Source: Bdellovibrionales bacterium
GTDB taxonomy: Bacteria > Bdellovibrionota > Bdellovibrionia > Bdellovibrionales > JAMPXM01
DNA length: 64,000 nucleotides
Direction: 5' to 3'
NCBI GenBank assembly: GCA_016713885.1
Contig: JADJOF010000003.1
Coordinates: 310,001 to 374,000, forward strand
The notes below the pieces were generated by a model. It searched no databases, was not told the origin of the DNA, and worked only from the letters and a program-made list of their open reading frames with translations. The position numbers were made by a program, and so were the translations under genes. Shown here one piece after another: positions 52,301 through 59,241 of this stretch. How positions within the stretch are numbered: position 1 is the stretch's first letter; the number at the start of each line of letters is the position of its first letter.

Positions 52301-53239
52301 ATGCCGGCTGGAAGTCTCTTAGCATTGCTCGATGATATTGCGACCACACTTGATGACGTGGCGGTGATGACAAAGGTCGCAGCCAAAAAAACGGCCGGGG
52401 TTTTAGGTGATGATCTTGCCGTGAACGCCGAACAGGTGACCGGCGTTGCGTCTGAGCGCGAGATCCCGATTGTCCTGGCTGTTGCTAAAGGCTCGGCCAT
52501 CAACAAGGCGATCTTGGTGCCACTGGCGCTAGCGGTGAGTCAGCTCTTGCCGGTTGCGGTGCAGCCGCTCTTGATGCTTGGGGGAGCGTATCTCTGCTTT
52601 GAAGGATTTGAAAAAGTCTTTGAAAAGCTTTTTCACCGCAAACCTAAGCACGAGCCGGCTCCTCTCGATGTTGTTCCGGTGGATGAGGGAGAGAAGATCA
52701 AAGGTGCGGTTCGCACTGATTTTATTCTTTCAGCGGAAATCATCGTGATCAGCCTTGGCACTGTCGCGGCGGAATCGCTCGTTCGCCAGTTCTCGGTCCT
52801 TGTTGGGATTTCAGCCGTGATGACGATCGGTGTTTACGGATTTGTCGCCGTGATCGTCAAACTCGACGATGCTGGACTTTATTTCGAGCGAAAACCCCAG
52901 GTCTTTTTCAAAACCCTTGGCCGGTGGCTTCTTGCGTTTGCACCAAAACTCATGCGCTTTCTAGGTGTTGCAGGCACCATCGCGATGTTTCTGGTCGGTG
53001 GCGGTATTCTCGCGCACGGCGTTCCCGCTCTTCATCATATCGAGGAGTCGCTCGGCTCGTTTGCGATGGCCTTGCAGCTTGGTCTTGGCGTTCTCATTGG
53101 CGGTGTGGCCTTCGGCCTGGTTCACGTTGTTCAGTATTTAAGAGGGCTGAGGCATACGCCAGCGGTCTCAGAGCGCTGGCGTATGCCGGGGCCTAAATCC
53201 TGTTATCGACTTATCGGCGGTCGTATTTTTCGACTTTGA
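52301..53239 (+). CDS. DUF808 (YedI-like) membrane protein
   Basis: A 312-residue inner-membrane protein beginning with the family hallmark SLLALLDDIATTLDDVAVMT, KVAAKKTAGVLGDDLAVNAE and IPIVLAVAKGSAINKAILVP. About six helices follow. Function of DUF808 is unknown. The last 30 residues are unlike the family and pass through a 14-bp hairpin stem, so the real end may be near 53150. Last gene of the operon beginning at 44896. Confidence 0.88.
   Translation: MPAGSLLALLDDIATTLDDVAVMTKVAAKKTAGVLGDDLAVNAEQVTGVASEREIPIVLAVAKGSAINKAILVPLALAVSQLLPVAVQPLLMLGGAYLCFEGFEKVFEKLFHRKPKHEPAPLDVVPVDEGEKIKGAVRTDFILSAEIIVISLGTVAAESLVRQFSVLVGISAVMTIGVYGFVAVIVKLDDAGLYFERKPQVFFKTLGRWLLAFAPKLMRFLGVAGTIAMFLVGGGILAHGVPALHHIEESLGSFAMALQLGLGVLIGGVAFGLVHVVQYLRGLRHTPAVSERWRMPGPKSCYRLIGGRIFRL
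53151..53187. repeat. Long hairpin in the DUF808 3' end
   Basis: GGCATACGCCAGCG (53151-53164) and CGCTGGCGTATGCC (53174-53187) pair perfectly around a 9-base loop. No T run follows on either strand, so it may be a processing or transcript-stability element between two convergent genes. Confidence 0.6.
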
Positions 53240-53600
53240 TGAGTGAGAATGAGCCATCATCTTTTTGGCCGACAGTGGCTTCAACGCCGCGTTGATTGAG
53301 GCTATCGCTACACTCGGCTCGGCCGCTGTAAAGAGTTTGATACTCAGACGGCCAGTTCGTGATGGCCAAATTCAGCGCAAGCTTCTCGGCCGATGGAGTT
53401 CCCGGCGATGAAAGCTGGCTCATGAGAGTCGACCTATCGTCGAAGCCAATTTCCCCAAAGCCACCGCATGCGTGAGCCACGCTTTGCTGTGCAATGAGTT
53501 CTTTGTACGCGGGCTGACTTTCGACATATTCGGCAACAGTCATGGCCATCGATTGGATACTGGTAAGGGCGATACTGAGAGCGAGTAGTGTGGACTTCAT
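53211..53600 (-). CDS. Small exported protein, unknown
   Basis: A 129-residue protein with signal STLLALSIALTSIQSMAM and a short mature domain containing AHACGGFGEIGFDDRSTLMS and SGRAECSDSLNQRGVEA, that is two cysteines that may pair. The CGG motif recalls the secreted protein at 20592. Convergent with DUF808 with a 29-base overlap. Family unknown. Confidence 0.65.
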   Translation of the reverse strand: MKSTLLALSIALTSIQSMAMTVAEYVESQPAYKELIAQQSVAHACGGFGEIGFDDRSTLMSQLSSPGTPSAEKLALNLAITNWPSEYQTLYSGRAECSDSLNQRGVEATVGQKDDGSFSLIKVEKYDRR

Positions 53601-53800
53601 CTGTGGATTCCTCCAGATTTAGTACCGTTCCAATATCCTGGGATCGGCACCATTGCCTTCCTCACCGCGGATACATCGAATAAAAGTTCGACAAAGTGAC
53701 GGTGTCGGGCATCTTCAGTGGACTCAATATCTTCGAGGTCTGTGCATCCTTCTGGCATCCCGATCGGGCTCGAGCGACCGAATCGAAACGCCAACACACC

Positions 53801-53856
53801 GCAGCTTCCAGCAATGGAAGCTGCAATGCGGCGTTCGTCGCACGGACAGCCGTGCG
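53801..53856. repeat. Two adjacent short hairpins upstream of the dioxygenase genes
   Basis: Hairpin 1: GCAGCTTCCA (53801-53810) with TGGAAGCTGC (53815-53824) around a GCAA tetraloop. Hairpin 2: CGCACGG (53839-53845) with CCGTGCG (53850-53856). No T run. The rest of the 295-bp space 53601-53895 shows no gene. Possible REP-like element or leader structure. Confidence 0.55.
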
Positions 53857-53895
53857 CTCATGACTTTTACCTAACGCTTTGAGAAAACCAGGAGC

Positions 53896-54807
53896 ATGAC
53901 TGGTAAAATTGTCGCTGGCGTTTTGGCGCCGCACCCTCCGCATTTGGTGTACGCAAGCAATCCTCCACAAAATGAACCGCGCTCTGAGGGCGGGTGGGAC
54001 ATGCTCCGCTGGGGTTATGAACGGATGCGAAAGAGCGTGCTCGCGAAAAAGCCGGACGTGCTGATTGTGCATTCGCCGCATTGGATGACCGTGGTTGGGC
54101 ACCATGTCTTGGGGCTTCCGAAGTTTAAGGGCTTGAGCGTTGATCCGATTTTCCCGCACCTGTTTCGCTTTCAGTACGATATCAATGTCGACGTCGATCT
54201 GTCTCTCGCCATTGCCGAGGAGGGGCGCGCTGAGGGATTGATCACGAAGGTCATGAAGAATCCGGATTTTCGTCTCGACTATGGCGCGATCACCAGCTGC
54301 TATCTGACCAATCCAGCGTTTGATATTCCAATCGTTTGTCTCTCTTCAAATAACTCGCCCTACTATTTTTCAAATGAAGTCGGCCAGCAGCAGATGGAAA
54401 AACTTGGCCGGGCCACAGCGCGCGCGATCGCGAAAAGCGGTAAGCGAGCGGTGCTGCTTGCGAGCAACTCACTCTCGCATCGTCACTTCACGAACGAGCC
54501 TGAAATTCCAGAGGATATGAGTCACGAGCACATCTATCATCATGGTCAGTACCTCTGGGATATGGAGATGCTAAAGATGATGCGCGAAGGTCGCTCGCGT
54601 GAGCTCATCGATGTGCTCCCTGAATTTATGGATATGGCGCTTGCTGAAGTCAAAGCCGGTGCGCTCACTTGGATGCTCTCGGCCCTGGACTTTCCGTCGT
54701 ATCCTGCTGAGGTTCATGCCTATGGCTCGGTGATTGGAACGGGGAATGCGGTCGTTGAGTGGGCCCATGAAGCAAACAGTGATACAAATTCGGGAGGTGC
54801 GCGATGA
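53896..54807 (+). CDS. amnB: Extradiol dioxygenase, 2-aminophenol 1,6-dioxygenase beta (catalytic) type
   Basis: A 303-residue LigB-superfamily class III ring-cleavage enzyme. Counting from ATG 53896, His13 (APHPPH), His62 (VHSPHW), His195 (NSLSHRHF) and Glu251 (MALAEVKAG) fall exactly at the iron-ligand and catalytic positions described for the beta subunit of 2-aminophenol 1,6-dioxygenase (AmnB). The length also fits. It would open an aminophenol ring to an aminomuconic semialdehyde. AGGAG precedes the start. It overlaps the alpha-RidA gene by 4 bases. The true substrate could be a substituted aminophenol or a catechol. Confidence 0.85.
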   Translation: MTGKIVAGVLAPHPPHLVYASNPPQNEPRSEGGWDMLRWGYERMRKSVLAKKPDVLIVHSPHWMTVVGHHVLGLPKFKGLSVDPIFPHLFRFQYDINVDVDLSLAIAEEGRAEGLITKVMKNPDFRLDYGAITSCYLTNPAFDIPIVCLSSNNSPYYFSNEVGQQQMEKLGRATARAIAKSGKRAVLLASNSLSHRHFTNEPEIPEDMSHEHIYHHGQYLWDMEMLKMMREGRSRELIDVLPEFMDMALAEVKAGALTWMLSALDFPSYPAEVHAYGSVIGTGNAVVEWAHEANSDTNSGGAR

Positions 54808-56213
54808 GCATCACCGCTTGCTATATTGTTCCAGGGCTTCCGCACACGCTGCTTGCGGCCGATAAAAATCCCGGCTGGAAGCGTCTCAGTCTTGCGATGG
54901 ATGAAGTGCGAAAAGAAATTGAAAAGTCTGATGCTGAGATGATTCTTTATTTCTCGTCGCAGTGGCTTTCGGTCCTAGGCTATCTCTTTCCAGCTGATCC
55001 CGAACCCGAGTGGACGCTTGTCGATCATCACTGGCATGAGTTTGGTTCAATCCGGTACAAGTTCAAAGTCGATCCGCGCTTTGCGCATCTCTACGCGAGT
55101 GAAGTCAAAGAGATGGGGCACTACATTCGCGAAGTGAACTATCGTGGCTTTCCAATCGATACGGGAACCGTTGTCGCGCAAAAACTTTTAAATCCATCGA
55201 ATCGTCTGCCAGCCGCAATGGCGTCTTGCAATATGTACGCTGAAAAGCAAGAGACGCTCTCGATTGGTCAGGCTGCGATGCGTGCGATTGAAAAGCATGG
55301 AAAGCGCGTCGCCGTAGTTTGTATCACGGGACTCTCATCGCGCTATCACACTGACGAAATTCCCTATGAGAAAGACGTGATTTCGTCACAAAAAGACGAT
55401 GAGTGGAACCGGAAGATCCTTGAGGTTCTTGGCGAGGGCCGGCTCGAGGACATGAGCGAAGTGGCGCGTGAGTTTTCGCGGCAAGCCAATGCCGACATGG
55501 GCTGCCGCGGATTTTGGTGGCTCAATGGACTTTGCGGCAAGACCAATGATTTCACAGGCCGAGTGTTTGGCTATGAGCCAATCTATGGTAGCGGCGGTGC
55601 GGTCGTTGGACTTTACCCGAAGCGCAAGCTTCGTTCGATCCCGGGTTGGGTGAATGACGAGGCCGACCTTGTCGAGCGTTTTGCTGGAAAATCCAAAGCG
55701 CCAAAAGCGTCAGCGCCAGCAGTGCCGCTATCGCAAACCGCGCTGGATTCGATTGTGACCTTTGAGCCTGCGGCGCATGCCGCCGGCAATGTGAATTCCA
55801 GTAAGGCTCCTCCACCGGTTGGTCCTTATCCACACGCAAAGCGCGTTGGCGATTTTCTGTTCTTAAGCGGCGTTGGCCCGCGAAAGCCTGGAACAAAAGA
55901 GATCCCCGGCGTTCAGCTTGATGCTGATGGGCAAGTCATCGCGCACGATGTGGAGCTGCAGACGCGTTCGGTGATTGAGAATATCAAAGCCGTACTTGAA
56001 GAGTCGGGCGCGACACTGAACGACATCGTCGATGTGCAGGCGTACCTCACGGATATGAGCCGAGACTTTAAGCGCTTTAATCACGTTTATGGTGAATACT
56101 TTGGCTATAAGGGTGGGCCTGAGCCGACTCGCACAACGGTTGAAGTCACGGCCCTTCCAACGCCTATTTGTGTTGAACTGAAAGTGACGGCTTATGTCGG
56201 ACAAAAGCGCTGA
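54804..56213 (+). CDS. Fusion: aminophenol dioxygenase alpha-like domain plus RidA/aminomuconate deaminase-like domain
   Basis: A 469-residue two-domain protein. Residues 1-285 are LigB-like (ACYIVPGLPHTLLAADKNPG, DAEMILYFSSQWLSVLGYLF, GCRGFWWLNGLCGK). The site of the second iron His is Gln (SSQW), as in the non-catalytic AmnA alpha subunit. A Lys/Ala/Pro linker follows. Residues about 330-469 are a RidA/YjgF domain (PPPVGPYPHAKRVGDFLFLS, TRSVIENIKAVLEESGATLN, EPTRTTVEVTALPTP). 2-Aminomuconate deaminase AmnD is a RidA-family enzyme, so ring cleavage and deamination appear covalently joined. Translational coupling to amnB supports a complex. Confidence 0.85.
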   Translation: MSITACYIVPGLPHTLLAADKNPGWKRLSLAMDEVRKEIEKSDAEMILYFSSQWLSVLGYLFPADPEPEWTLVDHHWHEFGSIRYKFKVDPRFAHLYASEVKEMGHYIREVNYRGFPIDTGTVVAQKLLNPSNRLPAAMASCNMYAEKQETLSIGQAAMRAIEKHGKRVAVVCITGLSSRYHTDEIPYEKDVISSQKDDEWNRKILEVLGEGRLEDMSEVAREFSRQANADMGCRGFWWLNGLCGKTNDFTGRVFGYEPIYGSGGAVVGLYPKRKLRSIPGWVNDEADLVERFAGKSKAPKASAPAVPLSQTALDSIVTFEPAAHAAGNVNSSKAPPPVGPYPHAKRVGDFLFLSGVGPRKPGTKEIPGVQLDADGQVIAHDVELQTRSVIENIKAVLEESGATLNDIVDVQAYLTDMSRDFKRFNHVYGEYFGYKGGPEPTRTTVEVTALPTPICVELKVTAYVGQKR

Positions 56214-56625
56214 TCTGTTTTCGCTCTCGCATGGTGCTTTTCGCTATGCGGATCGCGAAAAAATATTAAGCGAAGCCGCTCGTCGGGAGGCGGGTGGTGA
56301 GGCGTGGCCTGAGATCGTGCGCGACTTTCACACAAGTCAGCACTGGGGCTATGAGGTCCTCCCATCGGGACACGCGGAGACTAAACCGCCTGTCACCGAG
56401 AGCGATAAGAACGCACGCGAAGTGCGGGCATTCTTTTGGACAGCCTTTCAAAGCCTTTTGATTTTAAAGGCCTTCGTTCTTTACTTTGGTTTGAACTACG
56501 CGATCCACCACGACGACGCGAGTGGCTCGTTCTACGGCTGGGGCCTTGGCATTTCGGTGGCCTTTTCGGCCGGCTCGCTCATCTTTTTTGCGATCCGCAA
56601 AAGCCGCAGCCGGAGTTTTACTTAA
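56194..56625 (+). CDS. Small two-helix membrane protein
   Basis: A 143-residue protein overlapping the fusion gene by 20 bases. The N-terminal 85 residues are soluble (ADLFSLSHGAFRYADREKIL, WGYEVLPSGHAETKPPVTES), then two membrane helices (FFWTAFQSLLILKAFVLYFG and GWGLGISVAFSAGSLIFFAI) and a basic tail. Unknown family. Probably cotranscribed with the dioxygenase pair. Confidence 0.7.
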   Translation: MSDKSADLFSLSHGAFRYADREKILSEAARREAGGEAWPEIVRDFHTSQHWGYEVLPSGHAETKPPVTESDKNAREVRAFFWTAFQSLLILKAFVLYFGLNYAIHHDDASGSFYGWGLGISVAFSAGSLIFFAIRKSRSRSFT

Positions 56626-57218
56626 AGTTCAAAACGGTAAATCGAACGTTCCGCCTCGGGATTTGAGAGCCAGTGCGCTTCGGCACGTTTGAAGCCCGCG
56701 TCGACAAAACCCTTTTTCAGCCCTGGCCAGATGACGTGTTCTTTATGCTTTTCAATTGCGCTTTGATCAAACGGGTAGGCCTCAATTGCTGTCCAGCCCT
56801 GCTCGCGCCCATAGGGCTTAAGCGCCTCAAGGATTTCTTTTTGTTGACCTTTGCCACGTTGGCTTGGTGCCAGCGTGAAGCACACAATGCCAGCGGTGGA
56901 TTTGGCTATTTCACCTAAAGCTCCGGCTCGCTTCCATGGCCAGTAAAAATCGACAAGTGGTCCGACAGAGACCCAGGCGAGAAGTTCGCCGTTTCCATCA
57001 TAGGCAAGAACGCCGACGTGAAACTGCGATTTCACTTTTTCGAGAACGATGTTGCGATTGACCTCGGGAGTTTCCTTCTTGCATTTCTCCCAGTCCGACA
57101 TCGATGCCCACTTCTGATGCCAAAAGGAGCAATAGCAGCCGCCGCCGCTTTCACATCTTGTGAGCTTCTCGAAATCAGAAAAGTTTTCGGTGGAAAGTTT
57201 TTTGAGAGTCACGCTCAT
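56622..57218 (-). CDS. GNAT-family acetyltransferase
   Basis: A 198-residue GNAT protein with the acetyl-CoA loop in VCFTLAPSQRGKGQQKEILE (R-x-x-G-x-G/A type). The N-terminus has a Cys/aromatic patch GGGCYCSFWHQKW seen in a subgroup of GNATs with an N-terminal helix. The tail carries YPFDQSAIEKHKEHVIWPGL. Substrate unknown. Convergent with 56194 (4-base overlap) and coupled to the small gene upstream at 57215. Confidence 0.82.
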   Translation of the reverse strand: MSVTLKKLSTENFSDFEKLTRCESGGGCYCSFWHQKWASMSDWEKCKKETPEVNRNIVLEKVKSQFHVGVLAYDGNGELLAWVSVGPLVDFYWPWKRAGALGEIAKSTAGIVCFTLAPSQRGKGQQKEILEALKPYGREQGWTAIEAYPFDQSAIEKHKEHVIWPGLKKGFVDAGFKRAEAHWLSNPEAERSIYRFEL

Positions 57219-57415
57219 GTGAACTTCTCGGGAGCTTTTTGATAACGTTCTTTACAGCGCTTCGTGCAGAAGTAGAGCGTTTTCGACGCTTTTTTAATCG
57301 TGTTGGAGCAGCGGTCGGGGTTCTTGATCTCCCAAGTTGGGCAGACCACGCAGAAAGTCTTTCTGGTAGACGACTTCTTAGATGTTTTCGAAATGACTTT
57401 CGAATGACCTGCCAT
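57215..57415 (-). CDS. Small YHS/TRASH-like zinc-binding protein
   Basis: A 66-residue basic protein from ATG 57415 (CGGAG upstream). Four cysteines in two pairs, FCVVCPTWEI and TLYFCTKRCKERYQKAPEKF, make a TRASH/YHS-like treble-clef metal site; the end FCTKRCKERYQKAPEKF is typical of YHS domains in copper handling proteins. It may sense or chaperone a metal. Its stop overlaps the GNAT start by 4 bases. Confidence 0.75.
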   Translation of the reverse strand: MAGHSKVISKTSKKSSTRKTFCVVCPTWEIKNPDRCSNTIKKASKTLYFCTKRCKERYQKAPEKFT

Positions 57416-57549
57416 TTGAACTCCGATCTCGGTTTTTTGAGGACTATCCGTGGTGAGCCAATTGGCTGTCAAATGGAGTAAGGCCATGAGCGCCCCCGAC
57501 GCAAGGCAACGGGGGCACCGGGATTGACAATTCTCCCGGCCGCCACATC

Positions 57550-57891
57550 TTGAGAAAAGTGAAGAGTTTTGCCATTGGCCTCTCATTATTCTGCGTTTAC
57601 CTGATCAGTCCCGCCATCGCGACGGCGTGCTCGAGTGCGTGCGAGCGGCCGCGTTCGGTATTAGGGCACGAGTCGAGTAAAGTCAACGTCGCCACGTCGG
57701 CGAAGTCGACAGCGCCAAAGGCTGACTCTATAGACGGGCCCCCGTCGGCCTCTCTTGTACCTCGCGGCGTTTCTCTTCCACGTCTCAACGTGTTTTCAGT
57801 TTTTGAGCGGCAAGTGTCTCGAGTACCGGCCGCGAGAACCCATTTCATTTACAGCGGCCTCAGTCCTCCTCGTTTGTTCGTTACGACTTAG
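57550..57891 (+). CDS. Small exported protein, uncertain start
   Basis: A 113-residue frame starting at TTG 57550 (or GTG 57559) with a plausible signal peptide (VKSFAIGLSLFCVYLISPAIA) followed by a Cys pair (CSSACE) and a Ser/Pro/Arg-rich tail. No family. The lack of a clear ribosome site keeps confidence low. Confidence 0.45.
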   Translation: MRKVKSFAIGLSLFCVYLISPAIATACSSACERPRSVLGHESSKVNVATSAKSTAPKADSIDGPPSASLVPRGVSLPRLNVFSVFERQVSRVPAARTHFIYSGLSPPRLFVTT

Positions 57892-57933
57892 TTTTACGAA
57901 CGGATTTTCAATCGCACGAGAGTGAGGATTTAT

Positions 57934-58275
57934 ATGAATATACGTCTATTTTCTATTGCCGTTTTAATGTCTGCGCTTCCGCTTCAGAGCTTTGCTGCGG
58001 GTCACGAGATCTCGCTGAATCACGCGGACTTCATTGCCGCTGAGAAAGTGTCGCCTTCGGGCGAAACCGTTCTCAACGTCAAATTGAGTAAGTCCGGAAA
58101 AGCGAAGATGAAAAAGTTGAATGCCAGCTCAGTTTCAAAAGAAGTTCACGTCGAAGTCGCTGGAATTGCCTCGGACTTTAAACTGAAAGTCCCGATTGTG
58201 GGCGACGAGATGCAAATGGGCCCGTACTCGGCAACCGAAGCGACAAAAGTTGTCGACGAGATCAATAAGAAATGA
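57934..58275 (+). CDS. Exported SecDF-P1-head-like small protein
   Basis: A 113-residue protein from ATG 57934 with signal LFSIAVLMSALPLQSFA. The mature 90 residues (VLNVKLSKSGKAKMKKLNAS, VHVEVAGIASDFKLKVPIVG, DEMQMGPYSATEATKVVDEI) resemble the periplasmic P1 head subdomain of SecD in pattern, without any membrane part. The likeness is by eye and moderate. A strong terminator follows. Confidence 0.65.
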   Translation: MNIRLFSIAVLMSALPLQSFAAGHEISLNHADFIAAEKVSPSGETVLNVKLSKSGKAKMKKLNASSVSKEVHVEVAGIASDFKLKVPIVGDEMQMGPYSATEATKVVDEINKK

Positions 58276-58283
58276 ATTTTCAG

Positions 58284-58311
58284 GGGGGCCGAGACGGGCC
58301 CCCGTTTTTTT
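58284..58311 (+). terminator. Terminator after 57934 gene
   Basis: GGGGGCC pairs with GGCCCCC (58284-58303) followed by G and seven T. Confidence 0.88.
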
Positions 58312-58329
58312 GCGAGAAGCGCTCTGCGA

Positions 58330-59241
58330 TCAAATTCTTGTCACAGAGTCAAAGCGGATGCGAGAGCGTGAGGGTTCAAGAACATAACGCTGACTTGGAA
58401 GGCCAGAGTCGATTTCTCGAATTTTGAGAATCAGTCGTAAGCGGGCAGACTCATGCCACATGCCTGCTGCCGACTGACAGTCATAAGTCAGCGCGCCGTA
58501 GAAGTTCATATTGATGTCAGGATTCGGCAAAAATGGTCCGGTGAAGTGAGCGTAAGTGAGGTCATTCAAGCGTACATGAGATGCAGGTTGCGGACTTTCT
58601 TCGGAAAGGCATTGAACCTCGTTTGCAAAGTCGAAAAATTCGATCTGGGTGACGTCCTCGTGATCGCGGATCAAGGCGAGGCTAGAGAGCCCATTTCCCA
58701 TATTTGTGACGGTTAGGCGGTAATGGTTTGAGAGGACGACGTCGTACTGAGATGCTTGTGCGTCCAAGAGCGAAATGATTTCTTTCTGGACGTCGTCGAT
58801 GGCGTTCGAAAATGCAAATTCGGTTTTTAGAATTTCAAACAGCATATGGGTCGCTTCACTCAAGTTCAATCCGCGCAGTTCGCCCAATGGCATTTTAACC
58901 CATAGCGCCGCTTTATTGAATCGAACAGTGTTCTGCAGCAATTGCACTTCGTAGGTCTTTCCGGGCAGGTCCTGCTCGGCGACAAAAAGAAACTGTGAAT
59001 TCTTAAGCCAGGTCTCAGCGTCTTCAAGTCTGATCCACTCTTCCACATGAAGTTTTGGCTCACAAGTGGGAAGACTGCGACAGGTCTTTGTCCAGATCTG
59101 CAGTTCGCGTTGAACAAGAAGGAAATTGAACTCAGAAAGTCCGCTGCCATTTCCGACGATGATTGGACCGGCCTGGGTACTGGATTGAAATCCAAAAATC
59201 GAAAAGAAAGTGAGAGCAAGGGTCAATACGACGTGTATCAC
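58330..59241 (-). CDS. Exported protein in metalloprotease operon, unknown
   Basis: A 303-residue protein with signal VVLTLALTFFSIFGFQSSTQA, mixed alpha/beta, four to five cysteines (CRSLPTCEPK, VQCLSEE, TYDCQSA). The middle (LSEATHMLFEILKTEFAFSN) is helical. It overlaps the HExxH gene by 4 bases at its start, so both proteins are coexpressed. No family; a partner or substrate of the protease is a reasonable guess only. Confidence 0.7.
   Translation of the reverse strand: MIHVVLTLALTFFSIFGFQSSTQAGPIIVGNGSGLSEFNFLLVQRELQIWTKTCRSLPTCEPKLHVEEWIRLEDAETWLKNSQFLFVAEQDLPGKTYEVQLLQNTVRFNKAALWVKMPLGELRGLNLSEATHMLFEILKTEFAFSNAIDDVQKEIISLLDAQASQYDVVLSNHYRLTVTNMGNGLSSLALIRDHEDVTQIEFFDFANEVQCLSEESPQPASHVRLNDLTYAHFTGPFLPNPDINMNFYGALTYDCQSAAGMWHESARLRLILKIREIDSGLPSQRYVLEPSRSRIRFDSVTRI

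Noticed and set aside
53597..53797. 66-codon minus-strand frame upstream of the exported protein gene at 53211
   Set aside because: No start signal or family likeness; the region is better described as an intergenic space with hairpins.
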